Part shown: piece by piece, positions 36,273 to 45,169 of the stretch
Layout of the letters: every line of letters starts with the position of its first letter
How positions within the stretch are numbered: position 1 is the stretch's first letter
From: FEB-10 sp963710645
GTDB taxonomy: Bacteria > Acidobacteriota > Thermoanaerobaculia > Thermoanaerobaculales > Sulfomarinibacteraceae
Length of the DNA: 64,000 bases
Reading direction: 5' to 3'
Assembly: GCA_963710645.1 (NCBI GenBank)
Contig: CAVQBD010000009.1
Coordinates: 1,550,001-1,614,000 of the forward strand
Position numbers and translations under genes: made by a program
Notes under the pieces: model-generated
Seen by the model: the letters and a program-made list of their open reading frames with translations, nothing else
Database searches by the model: none
What the model was told of the DNA's origin: nothing

Positions 36273-36740
36273 ATGAGACTGCACGACCGACTCGAACTCG
36301 CCGCTACGCTGGAAAACATCCCACGTTTTCGAGCCTTTATTGAAGACGCCTGCGCACGGGGCGGGGCTTCGGCCGATGACTGCTTCGCCATCAAGCTTGC
36401 GGTGGACGAGGTCTGCACCAACATCATCGAGCACGGCTATGGGCCGGACCATCACGGCGCGATCTCGTTGATCGTCGATGTCGCCGAGGGCGAGATCCGC
36501 GTGGCGGTGGTGGACACCGGTCGCCCCTTCGCCCCGGAGGAGGCCCCGGTGCCCGACCTGGAGGCGCCGTGGCAGGATCGCCCCATCGGCGGTCTCGGCT
36601 GGCACCTGATCCGGAACATGGTGGACGAAATTCGATATCGAACAGACGGCGCGGAGAATCGGTTGACGCTGGTCAAGAAATTCGCCGAGACATCCGGCCC
36701 CGGCAATGAAGAGGAGCGCGACAATGGACGTGATGATTGA
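36273..36740 (+). CDS. RsbW-like anti-sigma factor/serine kinase (HATPase_c_2)
   Basis: 155-aa GHKL-fold ATP-binding protein. N-box AVDEVCTNIIEHG (43-55), G1 box DTGRPF (81-86), G2 box GGLGWHLIRNMVD (106-118). Such proteins bind a sigma factor or other target and phosphorylate the partner STAS antagonist. The 3' end overlaps the STAS gene by 17 bp, so the two are translated together. The sigma factor or other target is not in the window. Confidence 0.88.
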   Translation: MRLHDRLELAATLENIPRFRAFIEDACARGGASADDCFAIKLAVDEVCTNIIEHGYGPDHHGAISLIVDVAEGEIRVAVVDTGRPFAPEEAPVPDLEAPWQDRPIGGLGWHLIRNMVDEIRYRTDGAENRLTLVKKFAETSGPGNEEERDNGRDD

Positions 36741-37062
36741 ACAGCAGGGAGACGTTTCCGTGGTCTCGGTGACGGGCAGTATCGACGCGCTCACCGCGGA
36801 CCAGTTGACCCAGGCGTTTGAAGAGCAAATTGGTGCAGGTCAGGTCAGCCTGGTGGCGGATTTTTCAGGTGTGGACTACACCTCGAGCGCGGGGCTTCGC
36901 GCGTTGCTCGGTGCCATGAAATCAAGCCGGAGCGGCGGCGGCGACCTCCGCCTGGCCGGGATCCGAAGCGACGTCTACCGGGTGCTCGAGATGAGCGGGT
37001 TCACCACTATCCTGAAGACCTTCGACGACGTGGACCAGGCCATCGCCAGTTTCGGTTCGTGA
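36724..37062 (+). CDS. RsbV-like STAS-domain anti-sigma factor antagonist
   Basis: 112-aa single STAS domain. The phosphorylation site lies in DYTSSAGLRALL (Ser54/Ser55), preceded by VADFSGV. ATG 36724 was chosen because of the GAGGAG RBS and the family-like start; an in-frame ATG at 36706 is less likely. In the usual partner-switch cycle the RsbW-like kinase phosphorylates this serine and the SpoIIE-type phosphatase reverses it. All three components are adjacent here. Confidence 0.88.
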   Translation: MDVMIEQQGDVSVVSVTGSIDALTADQLTQAFEEQIGAGQVSLVADFSGVDYTSSAGLRALLGAMKSSRSGGGDLRLAGIRSDVYRVLEMSGFTTILKTFDDVDQAIASFGS

Positions 37063-37138
37063 CGCTACTGCGTCACTCTCTTTGAACTACGAATCCGCAG
37101 TTTTCAGTGACTGCGAGGGCCCTCCGCGGACAGTAAAT

Positions 37139-37173
37139 AATTTGCAATTTGCAATTTGCAATTTGCAATCTGT
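37139..37173. repeat. Heptamer tandem repeat (AATTTGC x4, AATCTGT)
   Basis: Five consecutive 7-nt units in the 132-bp spacer between the convergent STAS gene and carB. No other feature is visible in that spacer. Confidence 0.85.
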
Positions 37174-37194
37174 AATGGGTGGACGGGCGGGGAG

Positions 37195-40100
37195 TCAGCC
37201 CCCGTACTCCCGCCACGGCCGGACCTTGAGCTGGTCGATAGGGACGCGCTCCAGGGCCTCGGTAAGGCGCTCGGCGAGCTGGCGGTTGGTGATCAAGGGC
37301 ACCCCGAAGTCCACCGCGGTGCGGCGGATGATGTAGTCGTTGGTCAGCTCTTCCTTCTGGAAGTGCTTCGGGATGTTGATCACGAGATCGAGCCGGCCCT
37401 CCTTGATGAAGTCCACAGCGTTGGGTTGGGCTTTGTCCAGCGGCCAATGCAGGACCGTGGTCTCGATCCCCTTGTCGGCCAGGAAATCGGCGGTGCCCTG
37501 GGTGGCGTAGAGTTCGACGCCAAGCTTGACCAGCCGGCGGGCGCTGTCCTGGAACGCGGCCTTGGACTCGATGGGGCCGGTGGACAGCAGGGCGTTCTTG
37601 ATCGGTAGTTTGAAGCCCACCGCGATCAACGCCTTGAGGAACGCCTCGTCGAAGTCCCAGCCGAGACACGCGACCTCGCCGGTGGAGGCCATCTCCACAC
37701 CGAGGGTGGGGTCGGCGCCCTCGAGCCGAGTGAATGAGAAATGCGGGGCCTTGACTCCCACGTAGTCGAGGTCGAGGTGGGACCTCTCGTCCGTCTCCAC
37801 GGGCCGCCCCATCATGACCCGGGTTGCGGCGTCGATGAAGTTGCGTTTGAGGACCTTTGACACGAATGGGAAGGAGCGTGACGCCCGCAGGTTGCACTCG
37901 ATCACCATCACCCTATTGTCCTTGGCAAGGAACTGGATGTTGAAGGGTCCGGTGATGTTCATGGACCGCGCCACCTGGGTGGTGATCACGCGGACTCTCC
38001 GCATGGTCTCCAGATAGGTGCGCTGCGGCGGCAGGACCAGGGTGGCGTCACCCGAGTGGACGCCGGCGTTCTCCACGTGTTCGGACACCGCTGAGCACAC
38101 CAACTCGCCATCGCGGGCGACCGCGTCGACGTCGATCTCCTTGGCGTTCTCGATGAATTTGGACACCACCACCGGGTGGTCGGGTGAAATGTCCACTGCC
38201 TTGTCCAGGAAGATGGTGAGCTCCTCGTCAGTGCCGGCCACAGCCATGGCCGCGCCGGACAGTACGTAGGACGGACGGACGATGACGGGATAGCCGTGTT
38301 GGTGGGCGAAGCGTTGGGTCTCGTCCACCGAACTGAGCTCCTGCCAGGCCGGTTGTGGCACGCCAAGCTTTTCGAGCAGGCTCGAGAAACTGTGCCGGTT
38401 CTCGGCGCGGTCGATGGATCGGGGTGAGGTTCCAAGCACTCGCATGCCCATCTCGTGGCAGCGGAGGGCGAGATTGTTCGGCACCTGTCCGCCCATTGAG
38501 AGCATGATTCCGAGCGGCGTTTCCTTGCTGTAGATCTCGGACACCGCTTCAAAGCTCAGCTCGTCAAAGTACAAACGGTCGCACTCGTCGTAGTCGGTGC
38601 TGACGGTTTCCGGGTTGTGGTTGACCATCAGAGTCCGGTAGCCGAGCTCCCGCAGGGTTCGGGCCGCATTGACGCAACACCAATCGAACTCCACCGAGGA
38701 ACCGATCCGGTAGGCCCCCGGGCCGAGGATCATCACGGCCCCCTCTTGGCCGTAGGTGACGTCGTCCTCGGTTCCGTTGTAGGTCAGGTAGAGGTAGTTT
38801 GTCGCGGCGGGATACTCAGCCGCCAGCGTGTCGATTTGTTTGACGGCCGGGTGGAGCTTGAGCTTGTGCCGGCTCTCACGCACTCGGTCCTCGTCGGCGC
38901 CGACGGCAATCCCGATCTGGAAGTCCGAAAAGCCGTGCTGCTTCGCCTCGAGCATCAACTCGTGATCGATTTCTTCGAGATCGCGGGTTTCGAGTCTTTG
39001 GGCAATGGCCACGATGTTGGCAATCTTGTCCAGGAACCAGTGGTCGATGTGGGTGATCTCGTGGATCTCGTCCACAGATATTCCGGTGCGGATCGCCTCC
39101 GCGACGGCGAAAATCCTCTGTTCGGTGGGCTCGGCCAGAGCAGTTCTGAGATCATCGAATGTCATGCGGTCGTTGAGAACCAGGCCCCGTGCGCCGGTCT
39201 CGGTCATCCGCAATGCTTTCTGCAGGGTTTCCTCGAGCCGGCGGCCGATGGCCATGACCTCTCCCACCGACTTCATGGCTGATCCGATCCGCTGTTCCAC
39301 TCCGGGGAACTTCTGGAAGTCCCACCTGGGCGCCTTGACCACCACGTAGTCCAGAGCCGGCTCGAAGCAGGCGCAGGTGGAGCGGGTGACCGAGTTCTCA
39401 ACCTCGGTGAGGGAAAAACCGAGCGCGAGCTTTGCCGCCACAAAGGCCAGTGGGTAGCCGGTGGCCTTGGAGGCCAGGGCCGACGACCGTGACAGCCGGG
39501 CGTTGATCTCGATCACGCGGTAGCCCTCGCCGGTGGGCGAAAGGGCGTACTGGATGTTGCACTCACCAACGATGCCCAGGTGCCGGACCACCCGAGTGGC
39601 GATCTCGCGAAGTTGGTGGTATTCGGAGTTGTCGAGGGTCTGGGATGGGGCCACAACCAGACTCTCACCGGTGTGGATGCCCATGGGATCGATGTTCTCC
39701 ATGTTGCACACGGTGATGCAGTTGTCGTAGGCGTCCCGCATCACCTCGTATTCGATCTCTTTCCAACCCTCGAGATACTCCTCCACCAGAACCTGTTCGG
39801 TATGGGCGAAGGCCTTTTTCGCCAGTTTTCTGAGTTCCTCCTCGGTGCGGCAGATGCCGGACCCGAGTCCACCCAGGGCGAAGGCCACCCGGGCCATGCA
39901 TGGGAAGCCGATCTCGAGGCCGGCCGCCACCGCCTCATCGATGCTGGTTGTAGGTCGGCTGCGGGGGACATCCACCTCTACCTCGGCTAGGCGCGCCACG
40001 AAGCGTTCTCGGTCCTCGGTGTCGAGCACCGACTCGATGGGTGCGCCCAGGACGCGAATGCCGTGTTTCTCCAGCAGGCCCTGGCGGTAGAGCTCGACGC

Positions 40101-40392
40101 CGCAGTTGAGAGCCGTCTGGCCGCCAAACCCGAGGAGAATCCCGTCGGGCTTTTCCTTCTCGATCACCTGTTCCACAAATTCGGGCGTGACCGGGATGAA
40201 GTAGATCTCGTCCGCGAGGTGTTCCGAGGTCTGGATCGTGGCCACGTTGGGGTTGATGAGCACGGTCCGGATGCCCTCTTCTTTGAGGGCCTTGATCGCC
40301 TGGCTGCCGGAGTAGTCGAATTCGCCCGCTTCGCCGATTTTCAGCGCAGAGCTCCCGAGCACGAGGACGGTGTTGGGAAGGTCGTTTCTCAT
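37195..40392 (-). CDS. carB: Carbamoyl-phosphate synthase large subunit
   Basis: 1065-aa synthetase subunit that makes carbamoyl phosphate from ammonia, bicarbonate and two ATP for pyrimidine and arginine synthesis. Two homologous ATP-grasp halves are visible: N-half NTVLVLGSSALKIGEAGEFDYSG, GFGGQTALNCGVEL and EYLEGWKEIEYEV; second half VMILGPGAYRIGSSVEFDWC. A C-terminal MGS-like regulatory domain begins around residue 930 (FAT-type sequence GVELYATQGTADFL). The length is standard. Its ATG overlaps the carA stop by 4 bp. Confidence 0.97.
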   Translation of the reverse strand: MRNDLPNTVLVLGSSALKIGEAGEFDYSGSQAIKALKEEGIRTVLINPNVATIQTSEHLADEIYFIPVTPEFVEQVIEKEKPDGILLGFGGQTALNCGVELYRQGLLEKHGIRVLGAPIESVLDTEDRERFVARLAEVEVDVPRSRPTTSIDEAVAAGLEIGFPCMARVAFALGGLGSGICRTEEELRKLAKKAFAHTEQVLVEEYLEGWKEIEYEVMRDAYDNCITVCNMENIDPMGIHTGESLVVAPSQTLDNSEYHQLREIATRVVRHLGIVGECNIQYALSPTGEGYRVIEINARLSRSSALASKATGYPLAFVAAKLALGFSLTEVENSVTRSTCACFEPALDYVVVKAPRWDFQKFPGVEQRIGSAMKSVGEVMAIGRRLEETLQKALRMTETGARGLVLNDRMTFDDLRTALAEPTEQRIFAVAEAIRTGISVDEIHEITHIDHWFLDKIANIVAIAQRLETRDLEEIDHELMLEAKQHGFSDFQIGIAVGADEDRVRESRHKLKLHPAVKQIDTLAAEYPAATNYLYLTYNGTEDDVTYGQEGAVMILGPGAYRIGSSVEFDWCCVNAARTLRELGYRTLMVNHNPETVSTDYDECDRLYFDELSFEAVSEIYSKETPLGIMLSMGGQVPNNLALRCHEMGMRVLGTSPRSIDRAENRHSFSSLLEKLGVPQPAWQELSSVDETQRFAHQHGYPVIVRPSYVLSGAAMAVAGTDEELTIFLDKAVDISPDHPVVVSKFIENAKEIDVDAVARDGELVCSAVSEHVENAGVHSGDATLVLPPQRTYLETMRRVRVITTQVARSMNITGPFNIQFLAKDNRVMVIECNLRASRSFPFVSKVLKRNFIDAATRVMMGRPVETDERSHLDLDYVGVKAPHFSFTRLEGADPTLGVEMASTGEVACLGWDFDEAFLKALIAVGFKLPIKNALLSTGPIESKAAFQDSARRLVKLGVELYATQGTADFLADKGIETTVLHWPLDKAQPNAVDFIKEGRLDLVINIPKHFQKEELTNDYIIRRTAVDFGVPLITNRQLAERLTEALERVPIDQLKVRPWREYGG

Positions 40393-41495
40393 GCGTTCCT
40401 CCCCTTCACCACCGTGGCGAAGTCGTCAAAAATCCAAGCCGAGTCCACCGGTCCCGGGTTCGCCTCGGGGTGAAACTGAACACTCCGGATCGGCTTGGAA
40501 ACGTGACGTATGCCCTCCACTGTGTCGTCGTTGGCGTTGACGAACCACAGCTGCCAGTCCGGGGGCAGCGAGTCGGCGCGGACGGCGAAGCCGTGGTTCT
40601 GGGAGGTGATCACACACCGCCTGCCGCGCTCTCCGGAGGGCAGCATCTCGACACACGGTTGGTTCTGGCTGCGGTGGCCAAAGGGCAGTTTGAAGGTCTC
40701 AGCGCCGGCGGCCAACGCCAGGAGTTGATTGCCGAGGCAGATTCCCAGGATCGGCACATCCAGCGCCAGTGCGCGTTCGATATTGCGAATCGCCGCCGAG
40801 CACATCCTGGGATTGCCAGGCCCATTGGAGATCAACAGCCCGTCAAAGGCCATGCCGGGAAAATAGTGATCGTGGGGTACTCGAACCACATCCAGACCGC
40901 GGTCGAGCATGCTGCGGATGATGCTCGTCTTGCAGCCACAGTCGAGAAGCGCCACCGTTGGGGCACCGTCCAACCTACACCTGTAGTGGACCACGTCGTC
41001 GACGCTGACCGTGGCCACGAGGTCGGTGGCGTTGGGATCCACAAGGGTCACTCCTTCGGTGGTTCCCCGGGGCTCGATGGCGCCGAGCATCGTGCCTTTT
41101 TCGCGGAGTCGCTTGGTCAATGCGCGGGTGTCCACCGCGGCCAGGGCCGGGATGCCCTCGCCGGTGAGCCAGGCGTGGAGAGATCGGGTGGCAAGGTGGT
41201 GGCTGTAGCGCTCTGAGTTCTCCCAAACCACCAGCCCCGCCGCCTGGATTTTTTCGGACTCGAAACCCACCGGCAGTCCCCGGTCGTCGAGGCCATAAGG
41301 TGGCACGCCGTAGTTTCCCACGAGGGGATAGGTGAGCACCAAGATCTGACCCGCGTATGACGGATCGGTGAGCGACTCCGGATACCCCACCATGCCGGTG
41401 TTGAAGACCACCTCTCCGGCGACCGGCTCTTCGGCACCAAACGCGATTCCCTCGAAGACAGACCCGTCCTCGAGCCGCAACCGTCCTCGTCCCAT
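40389..41495 (-). CDS. carA: Carbamoyl-phosphate synthase small (glutaminase) subunit
   Basis: 368-aa amidotransferase subunit supplying ammonia from glutamine to CarB. N-terminal CPSase_sm domain starts GRLRLEDGSVFEG and continues GEVVFNTGMVGYPESLTDPS. The class-I GATase domain carries nucleophile Cys253 (GICLGNQ) and the His/Glu pair in VQFHPEANPGP. The start ATG 41495 matches the family N-terminus and has a GGGGGTGTT site upstream; longer frames to 41780 are not homologous. It is coupled to carB. A 193-bp spacer separates it from the divergent BLUF gene; I see no clear attenuator or PyrR site there. Confidence 0.95.
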   Translation of the reverse strand: MGRGRLRLEDGSVFEGIAFGAEEPVAGEVVFNTGMVGYPESLTDPSYAGQILVLTYPLVGNYGVPPYGLDDRGLPVGFESEKIQAAGLVVWENSERYSHHLATRSLHAWLTGEGIPALAAVDTRALTKRLREKGTMLGAIEPRGTTEGVTLVDPNATDLVATVSVDDVVHYRCRLDGAPTVALLDCGCKTSIIRSMLDRGLDVVRVPHDHYFPGMAFDGLLISNGPGNPRMCSAAIRNIERALALDVPILGICLGNQLLALAAGAETFKLPFGHRSQNQPCVEMLPSGERGRRCVITSQNHGFAVRADSLPPDWQLWFVNANDDTVEGIRHVSKPIRSVQFHPEANPGPVDSAWIFDDFATVVKGRNA

Positions 41496-41688
41496 CAACA
41501 CCCCCGTCGTACAACCGCCCCGATCTGGATCCGACGGCGTCCGACCGGGGCCGCATCGTGGTTCTGGGGCGGGAGTGTAACAGGTCGAATCAGGGTGCCG
41601 GTGGGTCGGTTCCCCGTCCGCCGACGCCCGCTGGCAGCGGCGCGGCCGGTGAGTTGACCTGGGGTGGATCCTCACATAGCATCTGTCA

Positions 41689-42114
41689 ATGTTCAAGAGA
41701 ATCAAATACGTGAGTCGGTTCGAAAAACCAATGTCCGCGGATGCCATCGAGCAGATCGGCGAACTGTCGCGGAAAAACAACGAGAGTCTCGGCCTGACAG
41801 GCCTCCTGATGTCATCCGGCGGGATCTTCTATCAGGTGCTGGAAGGACCGGCGGAAGCAGTGGACGATGTCTACCGGCGTATCGTCGCCGACGGACGTCA
41901 TACGGATCTGGTGCTCATCAGCTCCGTGGAAAACGTGGAGCGCCTGTTCCCGGACTGGTCCATGGAAACCATCAACCTGGACGCGGACTCTCACGTCCGA
42001 CTGTTCCCGTTGAAGGCGCTGATCAAGGCCGTGTTCGAGCAGAGTCGTCTGATGGAGAACATGATGTGGGCCATCGAGCGCACGGTGCAGCACGAGATGC
42101 GGCGGAGTGACTGA
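41689..42114 (+). CDS. BLUF-domain blue-light sensor protein
   Basis: 141-aa protein made of a BLUF flavin-binding domain (1 to about 93) and a short C-terminal helical tail. The photocycle residues are all present: Tyr7, Asn30/Asn31, Gln49 (FYQVLEGP) and the Trp90-x-Met92 pair (DWSM). Other family stretches are LTGLLMSSGGIF and IVADGRHTDLVLI. It should bind FAD and respond to blue light. No output domain is fused, so it likely acts through a partner protein, as short BLUF proteins do. It is divergent from carA and 38 bp ahead of the next gene. Confidence 0.9.
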   Translation: MFKRIKYVSRFEKPMSADAIEQIGELSRKNNESLGLTGLLMSSGGIFYQVLEGPAEAVDDVYRRIVADGRHTDLVLISSVENVERLFPDWSMETINLDADSHVRLFPLKALIKAVFEQSRLMENMMWAIERTVQHEMRRSD

Positions 42115-42152
42115 CGGAATCTCGCCTTAGGGCGGTGGGTTCTAGAAACAGC

Positions 42153-43997
42153 ATGGTCAACCGACGCCTCCGTCGCGTGTGCCTGCTCGGGCTTGTTTTG
42201 GCGTTCTCCGCCTTGTCCGTCCAAGCAGAGGAACAATGCCAGTGGCGTTGGGATGGGGTTGAGCGCGTGGTCGTTGTGGGTGACGTTCACGGCGCCTATG
42301 ACTCGCTCATCGGCATTCTCCGCGAGGCCGGTTTGATCGACGCCGACACCATCTGGTCCGGCGGCGAGGACCACCTGGTCATGCTGGGCGACCTCGTGGA
42401 TCGGGGCCCCGACTCCAGAAAGGCGCTGGCCCTGATCATGCGGCTCCAGCACGAGGCGGAGGAGGCCGGCGGCCGGGTTCACGTGGTGCTCGGCAACCAT
42501 GAGGTCATGGATCTGGTTGGCGAACTCAGCTACGTCAACCCCTCCGAGTTTGCAGCCTTCTCAAAGGAGGAGGATGCCAAGCAACGCAAGGCGGCCTTCA
42601 AGCGAACGCTGAAGTCGTCGGTGTCGCAGAACGGCGATCTCGGCAAGATGCGCAAGGTCTTCGCCAACAGGTATCCCCCCGGCTACTTCGGTCACCGCCA
42701 AGCCTTCTCCCCGGACGGCCTCTACGGAAAGTGGCTGTTGCGTCAGTCGGTCCTCGTGGTGGTGAACGACGTCGCCTTTGTTCACGGCGGCCTGCCCCCG
42801 ATGCTGCTGGAAATCGAGCCGGACCAGATCAATCCGGTGGCCATGGGCGAGCTGCGGCAATTCATGGATGCCCGCCAGCGGTTGATGGAGTTCGGGGTGC
42901 TTGGGCCGGAGATGTCGTACAACCAGCAGATCAGCCAGGTCAGTGAGATTGTCGAAGATCCGACGAGCCGGCCGGAGGTCGTGGCCGCTGCCAAGCAGCT
43001 CTTCCAGGCGGCCGAAGGTATGGTCTTCCGCCGGGACGGCCCCCTCTGGTATCGCGGGCTCGCGCTTAACCCCGAGGTTGACGAACAGGCTCTGGTGGAC
43101 GACGTGCTCGAGCACGTGGGGGCCGATCGTGTGATCGTGGGCCACACCCCGGTCCACACCGACAGAATCGCGACCCGGTTCGACGGTGCCGTGGTCATGG
43201 CCGACACCGGGATGCTGACCGAGCATTATGGCGGACGGGCGTCCGCGGTGGAGATGACAGATGGGGTTCTCTCTGCGCTCTACACCGGTGAGGGCGCGAT
43301 GGCGCTCGAGGACCAGCGGTGGGACCTGACTCCCGGTCTATTCAGCGGACCCGATGAGGTGGTGGTGTTTCTCGAGTCGGCGCCGGCGGTCTCCATTGAA
43401 TTGGTCGGGTCTGGGTCCACCCATCCCAAGGAAGTGATCCTGGCGGATAACGGTCGCCGGTGTCGCGCCATCTTCAAGGATGTGGACGAGGGAGATCGGA
43501 GCTACGCGAACGAGATCGCCGCCTTCAAGCTGGACCGCATGCTTGGTCTCGGCATGGTCCCACCCACCGTGGTGCGCGAGATCAACGGCACCACCGGCTC
43601 GCTCCAACTCTATGTGGAGAACGCCATCAACGAAGAAGACCGGCTGGCCGAGGACCTCTGGCCCGCAGACAGGAGTGGCTTCCAAGAGCAACGGGAACGC
43701 GCCGGTGTCTTCGACGTGCTGATCTTCAATATCGACCGGAACGGCAGCAACACTCTCATCACCACCAACGACTGGCAGATCCACCTCATCGACCACGAGC
43801 AGGCACTCAAACCCAGCCTGCCGAGTCCGTACCACCTCGAGGACGGGCGCGGCTTGCTCGATGGGGATTTTGCTGCAGCGCTGGCGGCGCTCGACCCGGA
43901 GGAAGTCCGCGCCGAGATCGGGGATCTGCTCACAGACCAGGAGATCGATGCGCTCTTCGAACGGCGCGATTTGATCCTAGCCGACGACACTGAATAG
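42153..43997 (+). CDS. Exported fusion of PPP-type protein phosphatase and FAM20/PI-kinase-like domain
   Basis: 614 aa from ATG 42153 (GTG 42135 is in frame). A signal peptide ends near residue 26 (SVQAEE). Residues about 36-340 form a PPP/Shewanella-like phosphatase: GDVHG (43-47), GDLVDRG (79-85), GNHE (114-117), VHGG (210-213) and GHTP (330-333), giving the complete two-metal site. Residues about 400-614 look like a small atypical kinase fold: Lys442 (AIFKDVD), Glu454 (YANEIAAFKLDRML), a catalytic-loop-like FNIDRNGSN (525-533) and a metal-binding LIDHE (545-549), as in FAM20, PI3/4-kinase and HipA-like kinases. Phosphatase and kinase in one exported chain is unusual. Substrate unknown. The kinase call is from motif pattern only. 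Confidence 0.75.
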   Translation: MVNRRLRRVCLLGLVLAFSALSVQAEEQCQWRWDGVERVVVVGDVHGAYDSLIGILREAGLIDADTIWSGGEDHLVMLGDLVDRGPDSRKALALIMRLQHEAEEAGGRVHVVLGNHEVMDLVGELSYVNPSEFAAFSKEEDAKQRKAAFKRTLKSSVSQNGDLGKMRKVFANRYPPGYFGHRQAFSPDGLYGKWLLRQSVLVVVNDVAFVHGGLPPMLLEIEPDQINPVAMGELRQFMDARQRLMEFGVLGPEMSYNQQISQVSEIVEDPTSRPEVVAAAKQLFQAAEGMVFRRDGPLWYRGLALNPEVDEQALVDDVLEHVGADRVIVGHTPVHTDRIATRFDGAVVMADTGMLTEHYGGRASAVEMTDGVLSALYTGEGAMALEDQRWDLTPGLFSGPDEVVVFLESAPAVSIELVGSGSTHPKEVILADNGRRCRAIFKDVDEGDRSYANEIAAFKLDRMLGLGMVPPTVVREINGTTGSLQLYVENAINEEDRLAEDLWPADRSGFQEQRERAGVFDVLIFNIDRNGSNTLITTNDWQIHLIDHEQALKPSLPSPYHLEDGRGLLDGDFAAALAALDPEEVRAEIGDLLTDQEIDALFERRDLILADDTE

Positions 43998-44090
43998 GGT
44001 CAATCTCTCGTCGTGCCGCCACTCGCGCCGCCACAACCTACCAACCCACGACCTCATCCCGGGAGATCCCGGGCTGGCTGTCGCCCTGTA

Positions 44091-44318
44091 TCAGTAGTAG
44101 GGCACGGCGACCGGCGGTCCGACCACGACGACGCCACCGCCACCGTATCCCGGATAACCGCCGTAACCCCAGCCGGGACCGTAGCCACCATAGCCGTAGC
44201 CGTGGCTCACCCCCACATACGTTGTTGTCGAGCCGTCAGCGGAAGTGCAGCCGGTCAACCACAGGACTGCGACCACAACCAGGAGAAGGGACGCCAGCGT
44301 CCGCATTGGATGTTTCAT
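44091..44318 (-). CDS. Small Gly/Tyr-rich lipoprotein
   Basis: 75 aa. N-terminal signal with lipobox LTGC (Cys24), then a low-complexity Gly-Tyr-Pro-rich stretch (GYGYGGYGPGWGYGGYPGYG) ending in valines and prolines. Its ATG overlaps the stop of the upstream VOC gene by 4 bp, so it is translated with it. No enzymatic motif. Similar Gly-rich short lipoproteins are common surface or periplasmic proteins of unknown function. Confidence 0.65.
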   Translation of the reverse strand: MKHPMRTLASLLLVVVAVLWLTGCTSADGSTTTYVGVSHGYGYGGYGPGWGYGGYPGYGGGGVVVVGPPVAVPYY

Positions 44319-45169
44319 TTCGAGGCCCCCTCTTCTTTGCGCTGGTAGACGAAGAACGCCGCTCCGCTTGGGTCGGCGAGCAGGGCCACCGAACCGAGGC
44401 TGCTGAATGTACCGGGCTTTGCCAGGACGGTGCCGCCGAGCGTTGGGGTGCGGGCGAGCACGTCTTCGAGATTGGCCACCAGAAGGTACGGCGCCCAGAT
44501 CGGTTCGACCTTATCGTGCGGGGTCTTCACCAGCCCCGCCCGTATCTGGCCCCCCGTCTTGAAGACCTGGTAGGGCGCACCCCCGACATCGGTCTGGTCC
44601 TTTTCGTAACCGACGACCTTCTCGTAGAAGGCGGCGGCGGAGTCCGGGTCCCGGGCCCACAGCTCGGCCCAAACCCAGCTGCCGGGTCCACGGTCACCGC
44701 CCAGGGTCGTGACCGGGTCGAGCAACATCACCGGGACTCCCTCGGAATCGGAGATGACGGCATAGCGGGCGTAACCCACGGAGTCGGCGGGTTGGACGTG
44801 AACGGTCGAGCCGCGTTTTGATGCCCGTTTGACCGCCTTGTCCACGTCGTCAACCACGATGCCGGCAAGCCAGAAAGCCCCGTTGACGTCAGGCTTCTGG
44901 TTTGGGATCTGGCTGATACCGGCGATGGGCCGGCCGTTGTGGACCACCACGTAGTGCTGTGGAGTGTGTACCTGTATCTCCCAACCGAAGAGCTCGCGGT
45001 AGAAATCCAGCACGGCGTCGGCGTCCTCGGTGAGCAGATCGAACCAGACCACCGCCCCGGGGGCCGGGGGAGCCGACGGTTGAGAATTCTGCGCGTCAGC
45101 GTGTCCGATGGGCATGACAGCCAGCCCGATAAATATCAGAGCGATGGTGGCCGTTTTTCGGATGTTCAT
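44315..45169 (-). CDS. Exported double VOC-domain (glyoxalase/bleomycin-resistance-like) protein
   Basis: 284 aa from ATG 45169, with RBS AAGGAG 5 bp upstream. Signal peptide 1 to about 27 (GHADAQ). Two VOC modules follow: about 38-155 (VVWFDLLTEDADAVLDFYRE, GWEIQ) and 165-280 (VWAELWARDPDSAAAFYEKV, DPSGAAFFVYQ). Paired VOC folds bind a metal or small ligand; many members are of unknown function. Export is less usual for this family. The longer frame to 45478 has no homology. Confidence 0.8.
   Translation of the reverse strand: MNIRKTATIALIFIGLAVMPIGHADAQNSQPSAPPAPGAVVWFDLLTEDADAVLDFYRELFGWEIQVHTPQHYVVVHNGRPIAGISQIPNQKPDVNGAFWLAGIVVDDVDKAVKRASKRGSTVHVQPADSVGYARYAVISDSEGVPVMLLDPVTTLGGDRGPGSWVWAELWARDPDSAAAFYEKVVGYEKDQTDVGGAPYQVFKTGGQIRAGLVKTPHDKVEPIWAPYLLVANLEDVLARTPTLGGTVLAKPGTFSSLGSVALLADPSGAAFFVYQRKEEGASK

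Noticed and set aside
37139..37173. AATTTGC tandem run as CRISPR or iteron array
   Set aside because: Units are 7 nt with no spacers and only five units; there are no cas or replication genes nearby.
44055..44075. CCCGGG-AGAT-CCCGGG hairpin as terminator between the phosphatase-kinase gene and the lipoprotein gene
   Set aside because: No T-run on either strand and the hairpin is a simple palindromic pair; too weak to call.
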